From contig CAVYOA010000010.1 of the NCBI GenBank assembly GCA_963769945.1, positions 1 to 64,000 on the forward strand: a DNA stretch of 64,000 nucleotides. Direction: 5' to 3'. Under the pieces are notes generated by a model. It did not search any database, was not told where the DNA came from, and was given only the letters and a program-made list of their open reading frames with translations. Each line of letters begins with the position of its first letter. Positions within the stretch are counted from its first letter, which is position 1. The position numbers and the translations under genes were made by a program. Positions 1-11,000 of the stretch are shown one piece after another. This stretch comes from WHSW01 sp963769945. Its GTDB lineage: Bacteria; Actinomycetota; Thermoleophilia; Solirubrobacterales; 70-9.

Positions 1-420
1 CACCCGATGGGCACCGCTCGCATGGACCGCGACCCGGCGCGGGGCGTCACCTCAGCCGATGGTGCCGTGCACGGATACAGGGACCTCTACGTCGCCGACG
101 CCAGCCTGTTCTGTGGCTCGATCGGCGTCAACCCGATGATGACCGTGATCGCGATCGCCGCGAAGGTCGCGGACAGGTTGAGCGACGGGCCCGCGCGATC
201 AGGCTCGACCTCGACTCGATCGGCGGGCTCGAAAGTCCTTCATTCAGGGAACATTCGTGACTACGTCTCCGGGGTCCGATGTGGCGGTGTCGATGCCGGC
301 GCCACCGTCTCCGCGATCGTGGCCGACGCCGTCGACGAGGTTGAGGGTGTCACCGCCACCATCGTGCCGAAGAGACGATCGGCTCCCGGTTGCCTCCGAC
401 GAGCGTGTCGCCGCGACTGA
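1..420 (+). CDS. GMC-family oxidoreductase, C-terminal end (5' partial)
   Basis: The gene enters from the left edge in frame 1. It shows the classic C-terminal signature of glucose-methanol-choline flavoenzymes: HPMGTARM at the start, then DPxxGV, a VHGYRDLYVADASLF stretch and GVNPMMTVIAIAAKVADRL. The NPMMT block carries the Asn that follows the catalytic His in this family. These enzymes use FAD to oxidise alcohols or sterols; the substrate cannot be told from this fragment. Recognisable family sequence ends near base 180. The frame then stays open to 420 through DNA that is antisense to the 3' end of the S8 protease gene. The true stop is therefore probably earlier (a TGA sits one frame over at 179-181) and lost by an indel. 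The gene converges with the protease gene. Confidence 0.8.
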   Translation, partial: HPMGTARMDRDPARGVTSADGAVHGYRDLYVADASLFCGSIGVNPMMTVIAIAAKVADRLSDGPARSGSTSTRSAGSKVLHSGNIRDYVSGVRCGGVDAGATVSAIVADAVDEVEGVTATIVPKRRSAPGCLRRACRRD

Positions 421-3352
421 GCCACCGACCAAGCGGTCGTCACCACCGCCGCCTCGCAGAGTGGTTGGCGATCAACCGTGGGCGGCCATGATCACGTCAG
501 CGGCCGAACCGGCGTTACGTTCTCGACCGTTGGCCGGATCAAGTCGCCCTCGCCCGCGAGCCCGTCGTTCGCCATCGCGTTCAGTGTCACGTGAGGGTCA
601 CCGTGCGGGCGCCGTAGAAACGGTGTCGATCCCGTATTACCTTCGACTGATCTGCCCCGTCAGCCGACGCGCCCTGACGGAAGAAGTCGTCGCTTGCACC
701 GCCGCTCTCGATGTCTGCGGTCGGCTCACCTTGGAGCCCGTCGTTCCCCGCCCGACCCGTGAGCACGTTCGGACCGTCGCTCCCGATCAAGCGGTCCTCG
801 AAGTCGGACCCGACCAGGTTCTCGACCTGCACGAAGGTGTCGCTGCCCTCACCCGTCGCCGTGTTGGCGGTCAGGTTCGCCGTCACACCGGTAGGCGAGG
901 GGGCGTAGGACCGGTCGACACCGGCCTCGCCCCTCAGCTGGTCGTCGCCGGTCCACCGCTGAGCACGTCGTCACCGACCCACCCGTCGATGAAGTCGTTC
1001 CCCGGGCCGCCCACGATCGTGTCACCAACGTCGTTCGTGTCACCAGCACCGGCGTTTCCGACGAGGGTGTCGTTGTCGGCCTGGCCACGAATCGTGTCCG
1101 CGTCCGGACCGCCGAGGATAAAGTCGTCGCCGTTGCCGGCATTGATCTCATCGACCCCGGCGTCTGAACAGACCCGGTCGTCTTCGTCGCCGGCGTTGAT
1201 GGTGTCGTTACCGCCGCCTGACACGATCACGTCGATTGCCCGCCGTGCCGTTGATGACCTCCCCGTTGGGGCCGCCGACAAGGGTGGCCGACACTCCGAA
1301 CACGTCGGCGCAGGACCGTTCTCGAGGTGCAGGTTGAGCAATCCGTTCGCCGCTCCGAAGCCGTCGACCTTGATCCGGTAGGTCGTACCACCCTGGACCG
1401 GAACATCGACGAGGCTCCGCAGACCGGTGCCCGCGTCGTCGTCGAACGCGTAGGTCTGGAGGCTTCCCAGCGTGTTGCCGGTGTAGACCGCCAACGTCGT
1501 GTCGAAGCCGGTGACGTTGCCGCCGCCGTCCTCGGTCGAGATCGTCGCGGTGCCGGTGGCCGAAGGCGTCCAGCTGTACCAGATGCCGTTGTCCAGGCTG
1601 AACGGCCCCGGCTCACCCGGCTCGGTGTCCGAGCACACGGTGAAGTCGAAGTCATTGAACCCGCCCGCCCGCGGGGTGGCCGGGAGGGTCTCCGGGGACG
1701 CGAAGTCGTTGTTGTTCACGTTCCGGGTCGCGGCGTCGCAGGACGTTGATGCGTCGTCGGGTCACGCCGTCGTGGGTGATCGGCGGACCCGTAGCAGACA
1801 GGTCCGCGGCCGCGGCAGCGACCGTCTGCGGAACCCCGTTGCCGTCCACGCACTCGCGCAGGAGCGCCATCGCGCCCACGACATGCGGGGTGGCCATCGA
1901 CGTACCCGACTTCAACCCGTGGTCGTTCGGCCCGCTGGTGACAGGCGCATCGATGCTGACGCCGGGCGCCCACCAGTCGGTGATCGCGTTGTTGTTGCTG
2001 AACCCTGCCGGGATGTCGCTGTCGTCCGTCGCCGCCACCGTGAACGTGCTCGGCAGGCAGCCCGGATAGCTCACGCTGGTTCCGGAGCCGTCGTTGCCTG
2101 CCGCCGCGACGACCGCGACGCCGGCAGCCTGCAGGTTGGACGCCAAGTTCTGCGTGTTCGGGAAGGCAGCGCCGCAGGAGGCCTCCGTGGAGTGCAGCGG
2201 GCCACCCAAACTCAGGTTGACCGCGGCGATTTTGCGCGCGGGGGGTCCGTTGCGGAGGTTGAGTGTGTGCTGGAGGGCGAGGTCGAGGTCGCTGAAGAAG
2301 TAACGCCAGCAGGGGTTTGGCTCCCCGAAATTACACGAGGTCGACCGGTGCCCGACCTGGATGGCCACGAGCCGCGCGCCCCGGGCGACGCCCTCGTGCC
2401 CGCCCGTGAAGGTCGAGCCGGCGGCGATGCCGCCGACATGCGTGCCGTGGTCGCATTGCGTGGAGTAGGTGCAGTTGTCACCTGCAGCGCCCCCGATCTG
2501 CGACGCAGTGCCGTCAGGGCAGAAGGACGTGGCCGAGAAGCAGGCCTGCGCCACGATCCGACCCGTGAACGCGTTGTGCTGGTTGTCGACGCCCGAGTCC
2601 AGGATCGCTGTCTCGTAGGCCCCGCCGGTGCTGCCCTCGAAGTCGTTGCCAAGGACGCCGGCGGTGTTGAGCAGGTCTGAGTCGATCACGCCCGTCGACA
2701 CGTCGAGGGCCATGGGCGCCTCGCGGTCCAGCGTCAGCGCCGCTACCGCCGGGTCGGCCAACAATGACTCGAGGCCTTCGGCGTCGACGACGGCCACAGC
2801 CGCCGGGGTGACGGTGAACTCGGTGACGACTCTCGAGCTCGTGCCGGCGAGGATCTGGTCGAGAGAGTTCAACCGGGCCTCGATCGCGGCCCGTTGCCGC
2901 CTGACCTGCCGTCTGGTCAAGTCCGCCTCGACGGCCACATCCTGCTTCATGGTGACGATGAGCCGTACGGACCCGCGGTTCTCCACGGCGGCACGCAGAC
3001 GGGCGGCGGAGTCACCCACCGGCGCAGGGCTCTCCTCGATGCCCGCCGAACCGGGCTCGTCCTCGACGGGCTCACCCGGGACGTCGGGGGTGTCCGACGT
3101 ACGCTCCCCGACCGCGCCGAGGCCCTCGGCCTTGCGGTCGCCCGCGCGGTCCCCGGCGGTGACGGCCGTGCTCGTGCCGGGCTCGGCTAGTCCGATGTAG
3201 CCGGAGGAGATCGCCGGAGGGTCGTCCTGCGTGCTGCTCGGGTCGCCGGCCACGGCAGTCCCGTAAGCCGTGCCGCCGGCCAGGGCGACAAAGAGCGCCG
3301 TGACCGAGACGACGTTTGCGAACGCGAGCCGGTTCCTGAGCCTGCGGACCAT
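244..3352 (-). CDS. Secreted subtilisin-like (S8) serine protease with beta-module and RTX repeats, frameshifted
   Basis: The start is ATG at 3352, preceded by AAGGGG 8 nt upstream. It opens with a signal peptide (MVRRLRNRLAFANVVSVTAL), an acidic Pro-rich linker and an inhibitor I9-like prodomain (VRLIVTMKQDV). The S8 catalytic domain follows with Asp in AILDSGVDNQHN, His in DHGTHVGGIAAGS and Ser in GTSMATPHVVGAMALL. Next comes one module with NNNDF, GIWYSWTPSATG and GTTYRIKVDGFG, then RTX-type Ca-binding repeats (GGGNDTINAG, GNGDDFILGG, GGPGNDFIDG) and a terminal NDTLNLVDG block ending in DVVTNVP. At least four indels break the frame, near 1740, 1320, 1240 and 945. Both sides remain homologous to family sequence, so these look like sequence errors. 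The protein should be exported, self-activated and Ca-stabilised outside the cell. It is a sister of the S1 protease immediately upstream. Confidence 0.82.
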
Positions 3353-3405
3353 TTCTTGTTCCCCTTGCACTCGTAGCCGCACCGCGCGAGCGCGATCTCG
3401 CGCCG

Positions 3406-3433
3406 AACGTACCACGGAAATTGGCCGTGTCAA
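3406..3433 (-). promoter_or_regulatory. Sigma70-type promoter of the S8 protease gene
   Basis: On the minus strand a perfect -35 TTGACA (3428-3433) is followed after 16 nt by TACGTT (3406-3411), about 55 nt upstream of the ATG at 3352. The same block, including flanking bases, recurs at 6420-6448 upstream of the S1 protease. That conservation is the main reason to believe it. Confidence 0.65.
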
Positions 3434-3515
3434 CCGCACGTTTCACTCGCCTATTTGTCCGCTCGCGGGCTCGAGTCTCTCGAGCGATTTCCGGGTGCGA
3501 TCTCGGTGCCGTCGA

Positions 3516-6360
3516 TCAGGGGACGCTGATGAGTACGTCGCCGGCGTCCAGCGAGGCGCTGTCGGGGGGCCGCCGGATCCGAGATCGGCGCCGTGCGCCG
3601 TCGACGAGGTTGAGGGTGTCGTTACCGACCATGACCGAAGACGCGATCCAAGCCCGCGGCCTCCGATCAGCGTGTCGCCGCGACGGAGCCGCCGACGCAA
3701 GTCGGTCGCCACCAGGCACCGCCCCGCAGTTGCTGTCGATGATCGTGGCCGCCGGGGGACGACGATACTCGTCGGCGGCCGAACCGCCGGTTCACGCTCT
3801 CGACCGTCGCGGCGACGGATCGTCAGGCCCTCGCCGGCGAGCCGTCGTCGGCGGTCGCGTCCAAGGTCACCGTGAGCGGGGCCGTGCGCGATCCTTGTCG
3901 ATGGACGGTGGTCGAAGGAGCCGGCCATCACCATCGATGCAGATCTGCCCCGTCGGCCGCCGAGCCCTGGCGGAAGGTGTCGGCGCCTGGACCGCCGCGC
4001 TCGCGAGTCCGCGCCCGCCACGGCGGGCTGGATCGCGTCGTTCTCGTCGAGACCGCAGATCGTGTCGCCGCCCCCGCCGCCGTCGATCGCGTCGGCCTGT
4101 GCGCGAGCCGACGATGACGTCAGCGCCCGCGGTGCCCGTGATCGGTGTCCCCGTTGCCGAAGATGGTGGCGTTGAGCCCGTTGCACTCGGCGAGCAGCCA
4201 CTCCAGATTGAAGGTCCCCGTCGAGCCACCGTTGCCGTCGACCGCGATCCGGTACGTCGTGCCCGCGACGACGTTCAGCGGAGCCTGCGCTGCTCCGCTG
4301 GCGACCGACGTCAGCGCCCCGAGGCTGGTCGCCGGTGTAGACACCGATTCCGGGCGCAAGACCCCTGCGACGCTTGTCAGTCGCACGACGCGCCGGACCG
4401 CTGTCGCGTTGGTCTCCATCTGAACCAGCGCCGAGTTGTCGGCGACGGCGCCGCCGTGGTAGTCGAGCTCACCGGGCTCGCCGGTTGCGCGCACCGTGGT
4501 CGCCGACGATGATCCCCGAGGTCCCGTTCAAGCACCGCGCGGGGCGGAGAAGTCGTCGTTTGCCGGCGGATCGATCGACCACTGCAAGCCGACGATTGCC
4601 GGTCGAAGAACCGAAGCCGTCGACGGCGATGTGGTACGTCGGTCCCGGAGATCACGGGAACGACGATCTTCGACTGATTCGTTGCCGTTGAACTGATCGT
4701 TCGACGCAAGCTGCGTCGAGCCCGGCGATGGTCGTGCCCTTGTACGTGGCAAGCACGGTGTCGAAGTCCGACTCGCGGGTGTTGAAGACCGCCGAGCCCG
4801 ATTCCGGAGCCGTCCACGAGTACCAGATCGTCCGGTCCGGAATCGACCCGTGGAACGGCTCGCCGGGCTCGCCGGTCGAGCGCGCGGTGCTGGAGTAGTC
4901 CTTACCGGTGGCGCCGGTGATGGTGGCGGGAGTCGCGAAGTTGTCAGTTGCCGGCGAGTTCTGCGCCCACTGGAGCGAGAACGGCCCGTGCGCGGCACTG
5001 AACCCGTCGACGGCGATCCGGTAGGTCGTTCCCGCCGAGGCGTTGAACGTCACCTTCGACTGGAGCGCGCCGTTGAAGTCGTCGTTGGACGCGACCGAGG
5101 CCAGCGTGCCGCAGGCTGCTGCCCGTGAACACGTGCGAGCGTGGTATCGAACGCGGCATCGCGAGTGTTGAAACTGGTCGGGCCGTTCTCGGGCGCCGTC
5201 CACGAGTACCAGACGCTGGTGTCGGCCGGGCTGCCGGCGATGGACGGCTCGCCCGTCTGCCCGGTCGCATCCGTGTTGCTGCCGAACACGGTTCCGTCGG
5301 CGCCGCTGATCCCGGAGCCGGCGAAGTTGTCGTTCGCAGGACGCCCGACGAGGCCGTTGACGAAGGTTCGCAGCGCGCCCTGGTAGACCTCGCCGTAGAT
5401 GCCGGGCTTGTTCGGCTGGGCGCAGCCGCTGCCCCAGCTCGTGTCGCCGACGAGGCGGGCCTGCCCACCGGGGATGAACAGCGGTCCCCCGCTGTCGCCC
5501 TGACAGGTGTCCTGACCGCCGGCCAGCGGTCCGGCGCCGATCATGACGGCGCCGTGGAAGCTGGCGCCGTACTGGGCCGGAGCCGACATCGTGGCGTCGG
5601 ACTGGATCGGCAGGTCGACCTGCCTCAGGTCGTTGGACGCGGCCCCGCCCTGGGTCGTGTGCACCATGGCCGATCGCCCGCACCGTATTGCCCGGGGCGA
5701 CCGGATCGTACCAGGTTCCGCCATTCGTGCCCAAGCCTTGGTCGAGGCGGTGTTGAGACGAAGCATGGCGACGTCGTTGTCAAACGTCGCCGGGTTCCAG
5801 CTCGGGTGGAGGTGGATCGCGGTGACCGAGCGGATGTCGCCCGGCGCCTCGTTGTTGAGCTGGCTGGCGCCGATCACGAGCTTGCAGGCTCGCCGGCGTC
5901 GTGCCGCCGTCGACGCAGTGCGCGGCCGTCAGCACCCAGACGGAGGAGACGAGCGTGCCGCCGCAGAAGGCGAAGCCGCCGGTGGTCTTGCACCGAGACG
6001 AAGAAGGGATAGGCGCCGGTCGGAGCGACCGTGCCGCCGACGATGCGGCTCTGGAGAGCGGATCTCCTCCCCTTGGGGGGCGTGGATCGCGACGGGCGCG
6101 CGGCCCGGTCGACCTCGGCGCCCCGCTTCGCGGTGTCCGGGCCGTGCGCACGGCGCCCGAAGCGAAGTCTTTCTGCGTTGCGCGGCTCTCGTCCGTGCCG
6201 CGCTCGCCGCCGACGGCCAGGCTGCTCGCACTCGTGCCGAGCAGGACAAAGGCTCGCACACGACACGACCGTCGACGCGGCGCCAACGGGGCCCGCGACG
6301 GCACGAGCTTCAGATCGATCTGGCGGACCTCGGCTCCCCGGCGCGTTCGGAACACTGCAT
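3516..6360 (-). CDS. Secreted trypsin-like (S1) protease with three WYSWT modules and RTX-like tail, heavily frameshifted
   Basis: The chymotrypsin fold is unmistakable across three frames: RIVGGTVAPTGAYPFFVSV (mature N-terminus), CGGTLVSSVWVLTAAHC (catalytic His), FDNDVAMLRLNTA (Asp) and GGQDTCQGDSGGPLF (Ser). After it come three copies of a roughly 120-residue module with NDNFA, TSVWYSWTAPENG or TIWYSWTAPESG, and GTTYRIAVDGF, at about 5340-4990, 4970-4600 and 4550-4200. Degraded RTX-like sequence follows, ending in NDTLNLVDG and DAGDVLISVP, nearly the same tail as the S8 neighbour. Many indels (for example near 6000, 5890, 5750, 5690, 5110, 4730) make exact boundaries impossible. ATG 6360 aligns with the S8 start relative to the shared promoter, but it runs into a stop without correction. 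It could be a decaying gene; the conserved active site and widespread indels elsewhere favour sequence error. Confidence 0.7.
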
Positions 6361-6419
6361 CCCCTTGCGCTCGTACGTGAACCGCGCGAACCGCGATTTC
6401 GTGCCGATCTCGCGAGCGA

Positions 6420-6448
6420 ACGCTACCACGGAACTCTTGCCGTGTCAA
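6420..6448 (-). promoter_or_regulatory. Sigma70-type promoter of the S1 protease gene
   Basis: Minus-strand TTGACA (6443-6448), a 17-nt spacer and TAGCGT (6420-6425). The surrounding bases match the S8 promoter, including CCGTGGTA(G)CGTTCG and the CCCTTGC..CTCGTA leader on the complementary strand. The two genes thus share a duplicated control region. Confidence 0.6.
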
Positions 6449-6482
6449 CCGACTATTCGTCCGCTGACACGACGCCCCGACA

Positions 6483-6510
6483 GCGACGGCCGCCCGAGGG
6501 CGGCCGTCGC
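6483..6510 (-). terminator. GC-rich hairpin downstream of the 4-TM membrane protein gene
   Basis: A perfect 13-bp inverted repeat, GCGACGGCCGCCC with its complement, is separated by 2 nt. It lies just past the reconstructed stop at 6520. No T-tract follows on the minus strand, as is common for actinobacterial terminators. It also separates this gene from the S1 protease promoter. Confidence 0.6.
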
Positions 6511-6519
6511 GTGGTCGAG

Positions 6520-7166
6520 TCAATGCCAGGAAGGCCCGGCGTGGTACGAGCTCAGCGCGTGGGCGGACCACCCGTCGGCCGGAGGCGGCTGAGTCGGAGG
6601 TGGAGGCGGCTCAGTCGGAGGTGGAGGCGGCTGAGTCGGAGGCGGAGGTGGGAGGGTGCGTCGCCACCGCCGCCGTGGCGGTCTTGCAGCGCATCGGCCT
6701 GCTGGCCAAACGACGTGCCCTCTTCCTGCATCGAGCGCCAGCCACCGTATGCCACCGCCGCTGCGGCGATCAGGCCGAGAAAGACGCCGATCTCGCGGCC
6801 GGCCTCGTACGGCGGGTCGAGGATCCGGTAGGCGATGAAGATCACCGAGAGGATCCCGAGCCCGGCGACCAGCGCGCTGCTGGCAACGGGCATCCTGACG
6901 TCGCGAGCCATCGCCGTGGCGATCCCGAGCCCGACGGCGACGAGTCCCGTGATCAGCAGCAGGAACCTGATGATCTCCATCGAGTCCCAGGCGTTCGCCC
7001 CCGTATCGATATCCGGGGTCGCGAAGCCGAGCTCTTCGGCTTGCTCGATCGCGTCGCCGGCGGCGCCCCCGATGCCAAACCAGTCGAACAGGAACATGAT
7101 GATCAGAAGAGCTGCACCGCCGACGGCGGCGATCATCTCTCCCGTGCGAAGCCTTCTGTGGTCCAT
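6520..7166 (-). CDS. Four-helix membrane protein with Pro-rich cytoplasmic tail
   Basis: ATG 7166 follows a good ribosome site (GAGGAGA, 4-nt spacing). Hydrophobic stretches are visible at about residues 10-28 (AAVGGAALLIIMFLFDWFG), 66-84, 90-112 and 125-145. After roughly residue 165 the original frame reads low-complexity SRLHLRL repeats. One base away the same DNA encodes PPPPPTQPPPPPTEPPPPP and then WSAHALSSYHAG with a stop at 6520. Pro-rich tails of this kind are common on actinobacterial membrane proteins, so I infer an indel near 6655. No enzymatic motif is seen and the function is unknown. It lies downstream of folD on the same strand with a gap of about 45 nt, so co-transcription is possible. 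Confidence 0.7.
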
Positions 7167-7210
7167 TGACTCTCCTCTGGGTTAGTGACGGTCGCGCGCA
7201 GCGTATCTCG

Positions 7211-8065
7211 CTAGATCGGACGCTCCCGGGCCGCTTTCAGCGTATTTGCGAGCAACATCGCGATCGTCATCGGCCCGACGCCGCCCGGTACGGGCGTGAT
7301 CGCCCCCGCCACCGCCGCCACCGCTTCGAAGTCGACGTCGCCCACGAGCCCGTCATCACCGCGATTCGTGCCGACGTCGATCACCGTCGCGCCGGGCTTG
7401 ACCATCTCGGCGGTGACCAGCCGAGGAGAGCCGACGGCGGCGACGAGCACGTCGGCTCGCGAGCAGACCGCGGCCAGGTCGCGGGTTCGCGAGTGACACA
7501 CCGTCACGGTCGCGTTCGCCGCCAAGAGCAGGGCTGCGAGCGGCTTGCCGACCAGGACCGAGCGTCCGAGCACGACCGCTTCGGCCCCCGTGAGCTCGAC
7601 CTCGGCATGTGCGAGAAGCTCGATCACCCCCTGCGGCGTGCAGGGCACGAGCCCGGGGTGCCCCTGTGCCAGCCTCCCGGCGCTGATCGGGCTGAGCCCG
7701 TCGACGTCCTTGGTGGGCTCGATCGCGGCGACGACGTGATCGGGATCGATCTGCTCGGGAAGGGGGAGCTGGACGAGGATGCCGTCGACCGTGTCGTCGT
7801 CGTTGAGCTCGGCCACCAGTTCGAGCAGCTCGTCCTCGGGCGTGGCGGCCATGAGGCCATGGTGAATCGATCGCATGCCGACCGCCTCGGTCTGCTTGCG
7901 CTTGTTCGAGACGTAGACGTGGGACGCCGGATCGTCGCCAACCAGGACCGTCGCCAGGCCGGGAGTGCGACCGTCATGTGCGGCGCTGAACTCGACCACC
8001 CCGTCGGCAACGCGCTCGCGAACCTCGGCCGCAATCGCCTTGCCGTCGATCACTCGGGCGCTCAA
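7211..8065 (-). CDS. folD: Bifunctional methylenetetrahydrofolate dehydrogenase / methenyltetrahydrofolate cyclohydrolase FolD
   Basis: A full-length 284-residue FolD, an enzyme that interconverts 5,10-methylene-, methenyl- and 10-formyl-tetrahydrofolate using NADP in the cytosol. Visible signatures are HVYVSNKRK with the catalytic Lys, DGILVQLPLP, DVDGLSPISAGRL, VPCTPQGV, the NADP site VVLGRSVLVGKPLA, and PVPGGVGPMTIAMLL near the C-terminus. The start is TTG 8065. Its TTGA overlaps the uvrD stop, with AAGAGGG just upstream, indicating translational coupling. The coupling to a DNA repair helicase may simply reflect supply of one-carbon units or chance operon structure. Confidence 0.96.
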   Translation of the reverse strand: MSARVIDGKAIAAEVRERVADGVVEFSAAHDGRTPGLATVLVGDDPASHVYVSNKRKQTEAVGMRSIHHGLMAATPEDELLELVAELNDDDTVDGILVQLPLPEQIDPDHVVAAIEPTKDVDGLSPISAGRLAQGHPGLVPCTPQGVIELLAHAEVELTGAEAVVLGRSVLVGKPLAALLLAANATVTVCHSRTRDLAAVCSRADVLVAAVGSPRLVTAEMVKPGATVIDVGTNRGDDGLVGDVDFEAVAAVAGAITPVPGGVGPMTIAMLLANTLKAARERPI

Positions 8066-11000
8066 GCAACCCTCTTGATCGGCGCGTAGTCGGCCATCAG
8101 CTTGCGCTCAGAGCCGTCGCCGGCGAAGCGGATGACGACGACCGCGCCGGCTTCGACGCCGGTCACCACTCCCTCGCCGAAGGTGGCGTGAACGACGTCG
8201 TCACCGACCGCATACGGCTGCGGCGGCGGCGAGGGCTGCTTCGGCGACGGTGCCGCAAAGCCACCGCCAGAGGGGCGAGCTTCGCCGAAACCGGTGGCGC
8301 GACTGCGCGAATCGCCACGACTACCCAGCGACCAGCCGGTGGCGGTCGTCGCGACGTGACGTTCCAGCAGATGCTCGGGAAGCTCGGCGAGAAACCGCGA
8401 CGGCAGGTTCCAGCTCGAGCTGCCGTGCAGGGAGCGTCGTCGCGCAAAGGTCAGGCACAAGAGCTCGCGGGCACGGGTGACGCCGACGTAGGCGAGCCGG
8501 CGCTCCTCCTCGAGGTTTCCCTCCTCGAGTGAGCGCGAATGGGGGAAGACACCCTCCTCGCAGCCGATCACGAACACGGCCTCGTACTCGAGGCCCTTGG
8601 CGTTGTGCAGGCTCATCAGCGTCGCCAGGCTCTCGGCCTCCTTGATCTCGTCCTGGACCGTGACCAGCGAGATCTGCGCCAGGAACTCCTCCAGCGGCGT
8701 GTACTCCGACTCGCCCTCGAGCTCGCGGTTGGCGTCGAACTCGCCGGCGACGCCGACGAGCTCCTCGAGGTTCTCGACCCTCCCCTCGGCCTCGATCGTG
8801 CGCTCGGCCTCCAGCGCCTCGATGTAGCCCGACTCGTGCAGCACGGCTTCGAGCAGCTCGGAGACCTTGCCGGCCCTCTCGGCGCGCTGGCGCAGCGCCG
8901 CCATCGTCTCGCCGAAGCGCCCGACCGCCTTCAGCGCCGCCGCGCCCAGCCCGGGCACGGCCTGCGGGTTGGAGAACACCTCCCAGATGTCGGCGCCGAT
9001 CGTGTTCGCGTGCGAGCGCAGCCGTGCCTCGGTTTGCTGGCCGATGCCCCGTCGCGGCGAGTTGACGATGCGCGAGAACGACTCGGCGTCGGCCGGGTTC
9101 GCCAGCAGCTGCAGGTAGGCGATCGCGTCCTTGATCTCGGCCCGCTCGTAGAACTTCGTGCCGCCGATCACCTGGTAGGGGATCTCGAATCGCACCAGCG
9201 TGTCCTCGAGCACCCTGCTCTGAGCGTTCATCCGATAGAAGACGGCGATCTCGTCGCGGCCGGTGCCCTCCTCGACCAGCTGGTTGATCGCGGAGGCGAC
9301 GTAGCGCGCCTCGGCGTGCTCGTCGTCGAGCTCGGCGACCGTGATCTTCTCGCCCCTGGCGCCGTCGGTCCACAGGTGCTTTTCCTTCTGGCTTTCGTTG
9401 TGGGCGATGAGCCCGTTGGCGGCGTCGAGGATCGTCTGCGTCGAGCGGTAGTTCTGCTCGAGCAGGACCGTCGTCGCGTCGGCGAAGTCGCGCTCGAACT
9501 CGAGGATGTTGCGGATGTCGGCTCCGCGGAACGAGTAGACCGAGTTGTGGGTCACGAGTCCGTTGGCGACGAAGTTGTGCGTGCCGGCAACGTTGATGTC
9601 GTACACCGGCCGATCGAGCTTGACCGCTTCGACCGTCGTGACGAAGTCATAGCTTCCGTCCTCGAGGAACATCGCCATCCCGGGACGGACCGAGGCAGCA
9701 GGGATACACGGCAGCGAGTTCGTCCCGACCTGGCCCTGTTTGTCGTTGCCGAAGCGCCCCATGATCCTCACGGAGATGTCAACCGCATCGCTGATCTTGC
9801 CGACTGTGCCGACGGCGTCGCCGAAGTCCTTCATGCATGTCTCATAGCGCCAGGAGTCCGATTCGCTCTTCGCCGGCCTGATCGACAAGCCAGCGGACTC
9901 GAGCGCGTTTCTGCCCTCTTGGTCGCGCCCGACGATCGCGATGCGATGCATCGGTGTCTTGCCGCGCCGCTCGCCGCACACCGTCAAGGTCACGGTCCGT
10001 CGCCGCCCGAGAAAGGACCCCGGGAGGTGATGCGGATGCTGAAAGCTGAGCCGCTCATCCGCCAGCAGCCTGTGCCCTGCGGCCTCGGTATCGATCGACT
10101 CGAAGACCTCGTCGATGCGGCCTTGATCTGCCACCACGGACTGTCCCACCTTCCGGCCCACGCGAGCGACGAATGGGATCGTCGGTAGCCCGTACCGCAA
10201 CGACAGCAGGGTTTCCGACATACGTGCGTCCAGCTCGTTCTCGTGAGTCGTGATCACCCAAGCCGCGTCGGCGTACTCCGAAAATGAGCGGGTTCTGAGA
10301 CCAAAGGTCGGTTTCGTTCGATTGTCGGTGTAGACCCGGGTTGTGCCAACCCGAAAGCCGACGTTCCGCTTCCACATCAGATAAGTCAGGTGCATCTGTG
10401 GCACCTGACCGAACTTGTAACCGGCGAAATGCATGTGGTCTTGTGTGCTCACGATTCGCCGCCCAGACGCTGTCGTGATCGCGATGCCCTCAGGCTCCTT
10501 GCCGCGAAAGAACCCGGTCACCTCAGCTGCGCGGAACTCGCCGCTTCCGTGACACGAGAGCACCTGGTCGCCGATGATCAGCCTCTCGATTGGCTTCGTC
10601 GAGCCGTCGGCCATGGTGACTTCGGTGCCTTCAGCAGACACTGAAAGTCGTCACCAACCACGGTCAGATTGCGGTGCTCTTCGGCCAATAGCTGCAGCAT
10701 CCGGTACTGCGCCCGGTTCGTGTCCTGGTACTCGTCGACGAGCACGTGGCGGAAGATCCGGCGGTACTTGTCGCGGACGTCTTCGAACAGCTCGAGCAGG
10801 TTGACGGTGCGCACGAGCAGGTCGTCGAAGTCCATCGCGCTGGCCTCGACCATGCGCCGCTCGTAGAGGTTGTAGACCTCGGCGATCGCCAGCTCGCGCT
10901 CGGTCTCGGCGGCGGCCGCGTAGTCGGAGGCGTCGGTGAGCTGGTTCTTGGCGGCCGAGATCGCCGCCTTGATCGAGCGTGGAGGAAAACGCTTCGGGTC

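Noticed and set aside
257..1381. 374-residue plus-strand frame and neighbours across the RTX region
   Set aside because: The repeats read as Ca-binding nonapeptides only on the minus strand; the plus frame is low-complexity Pro/Arg/Ser.
8539..10188. 549-residue plus-strand open frame opposite uvrD
   Set aside because: Composition is that of an antisense shadow (Leu/Asp/Arg/Val-rich, no motifs); the minus strand encodes a clear helicase and intein.
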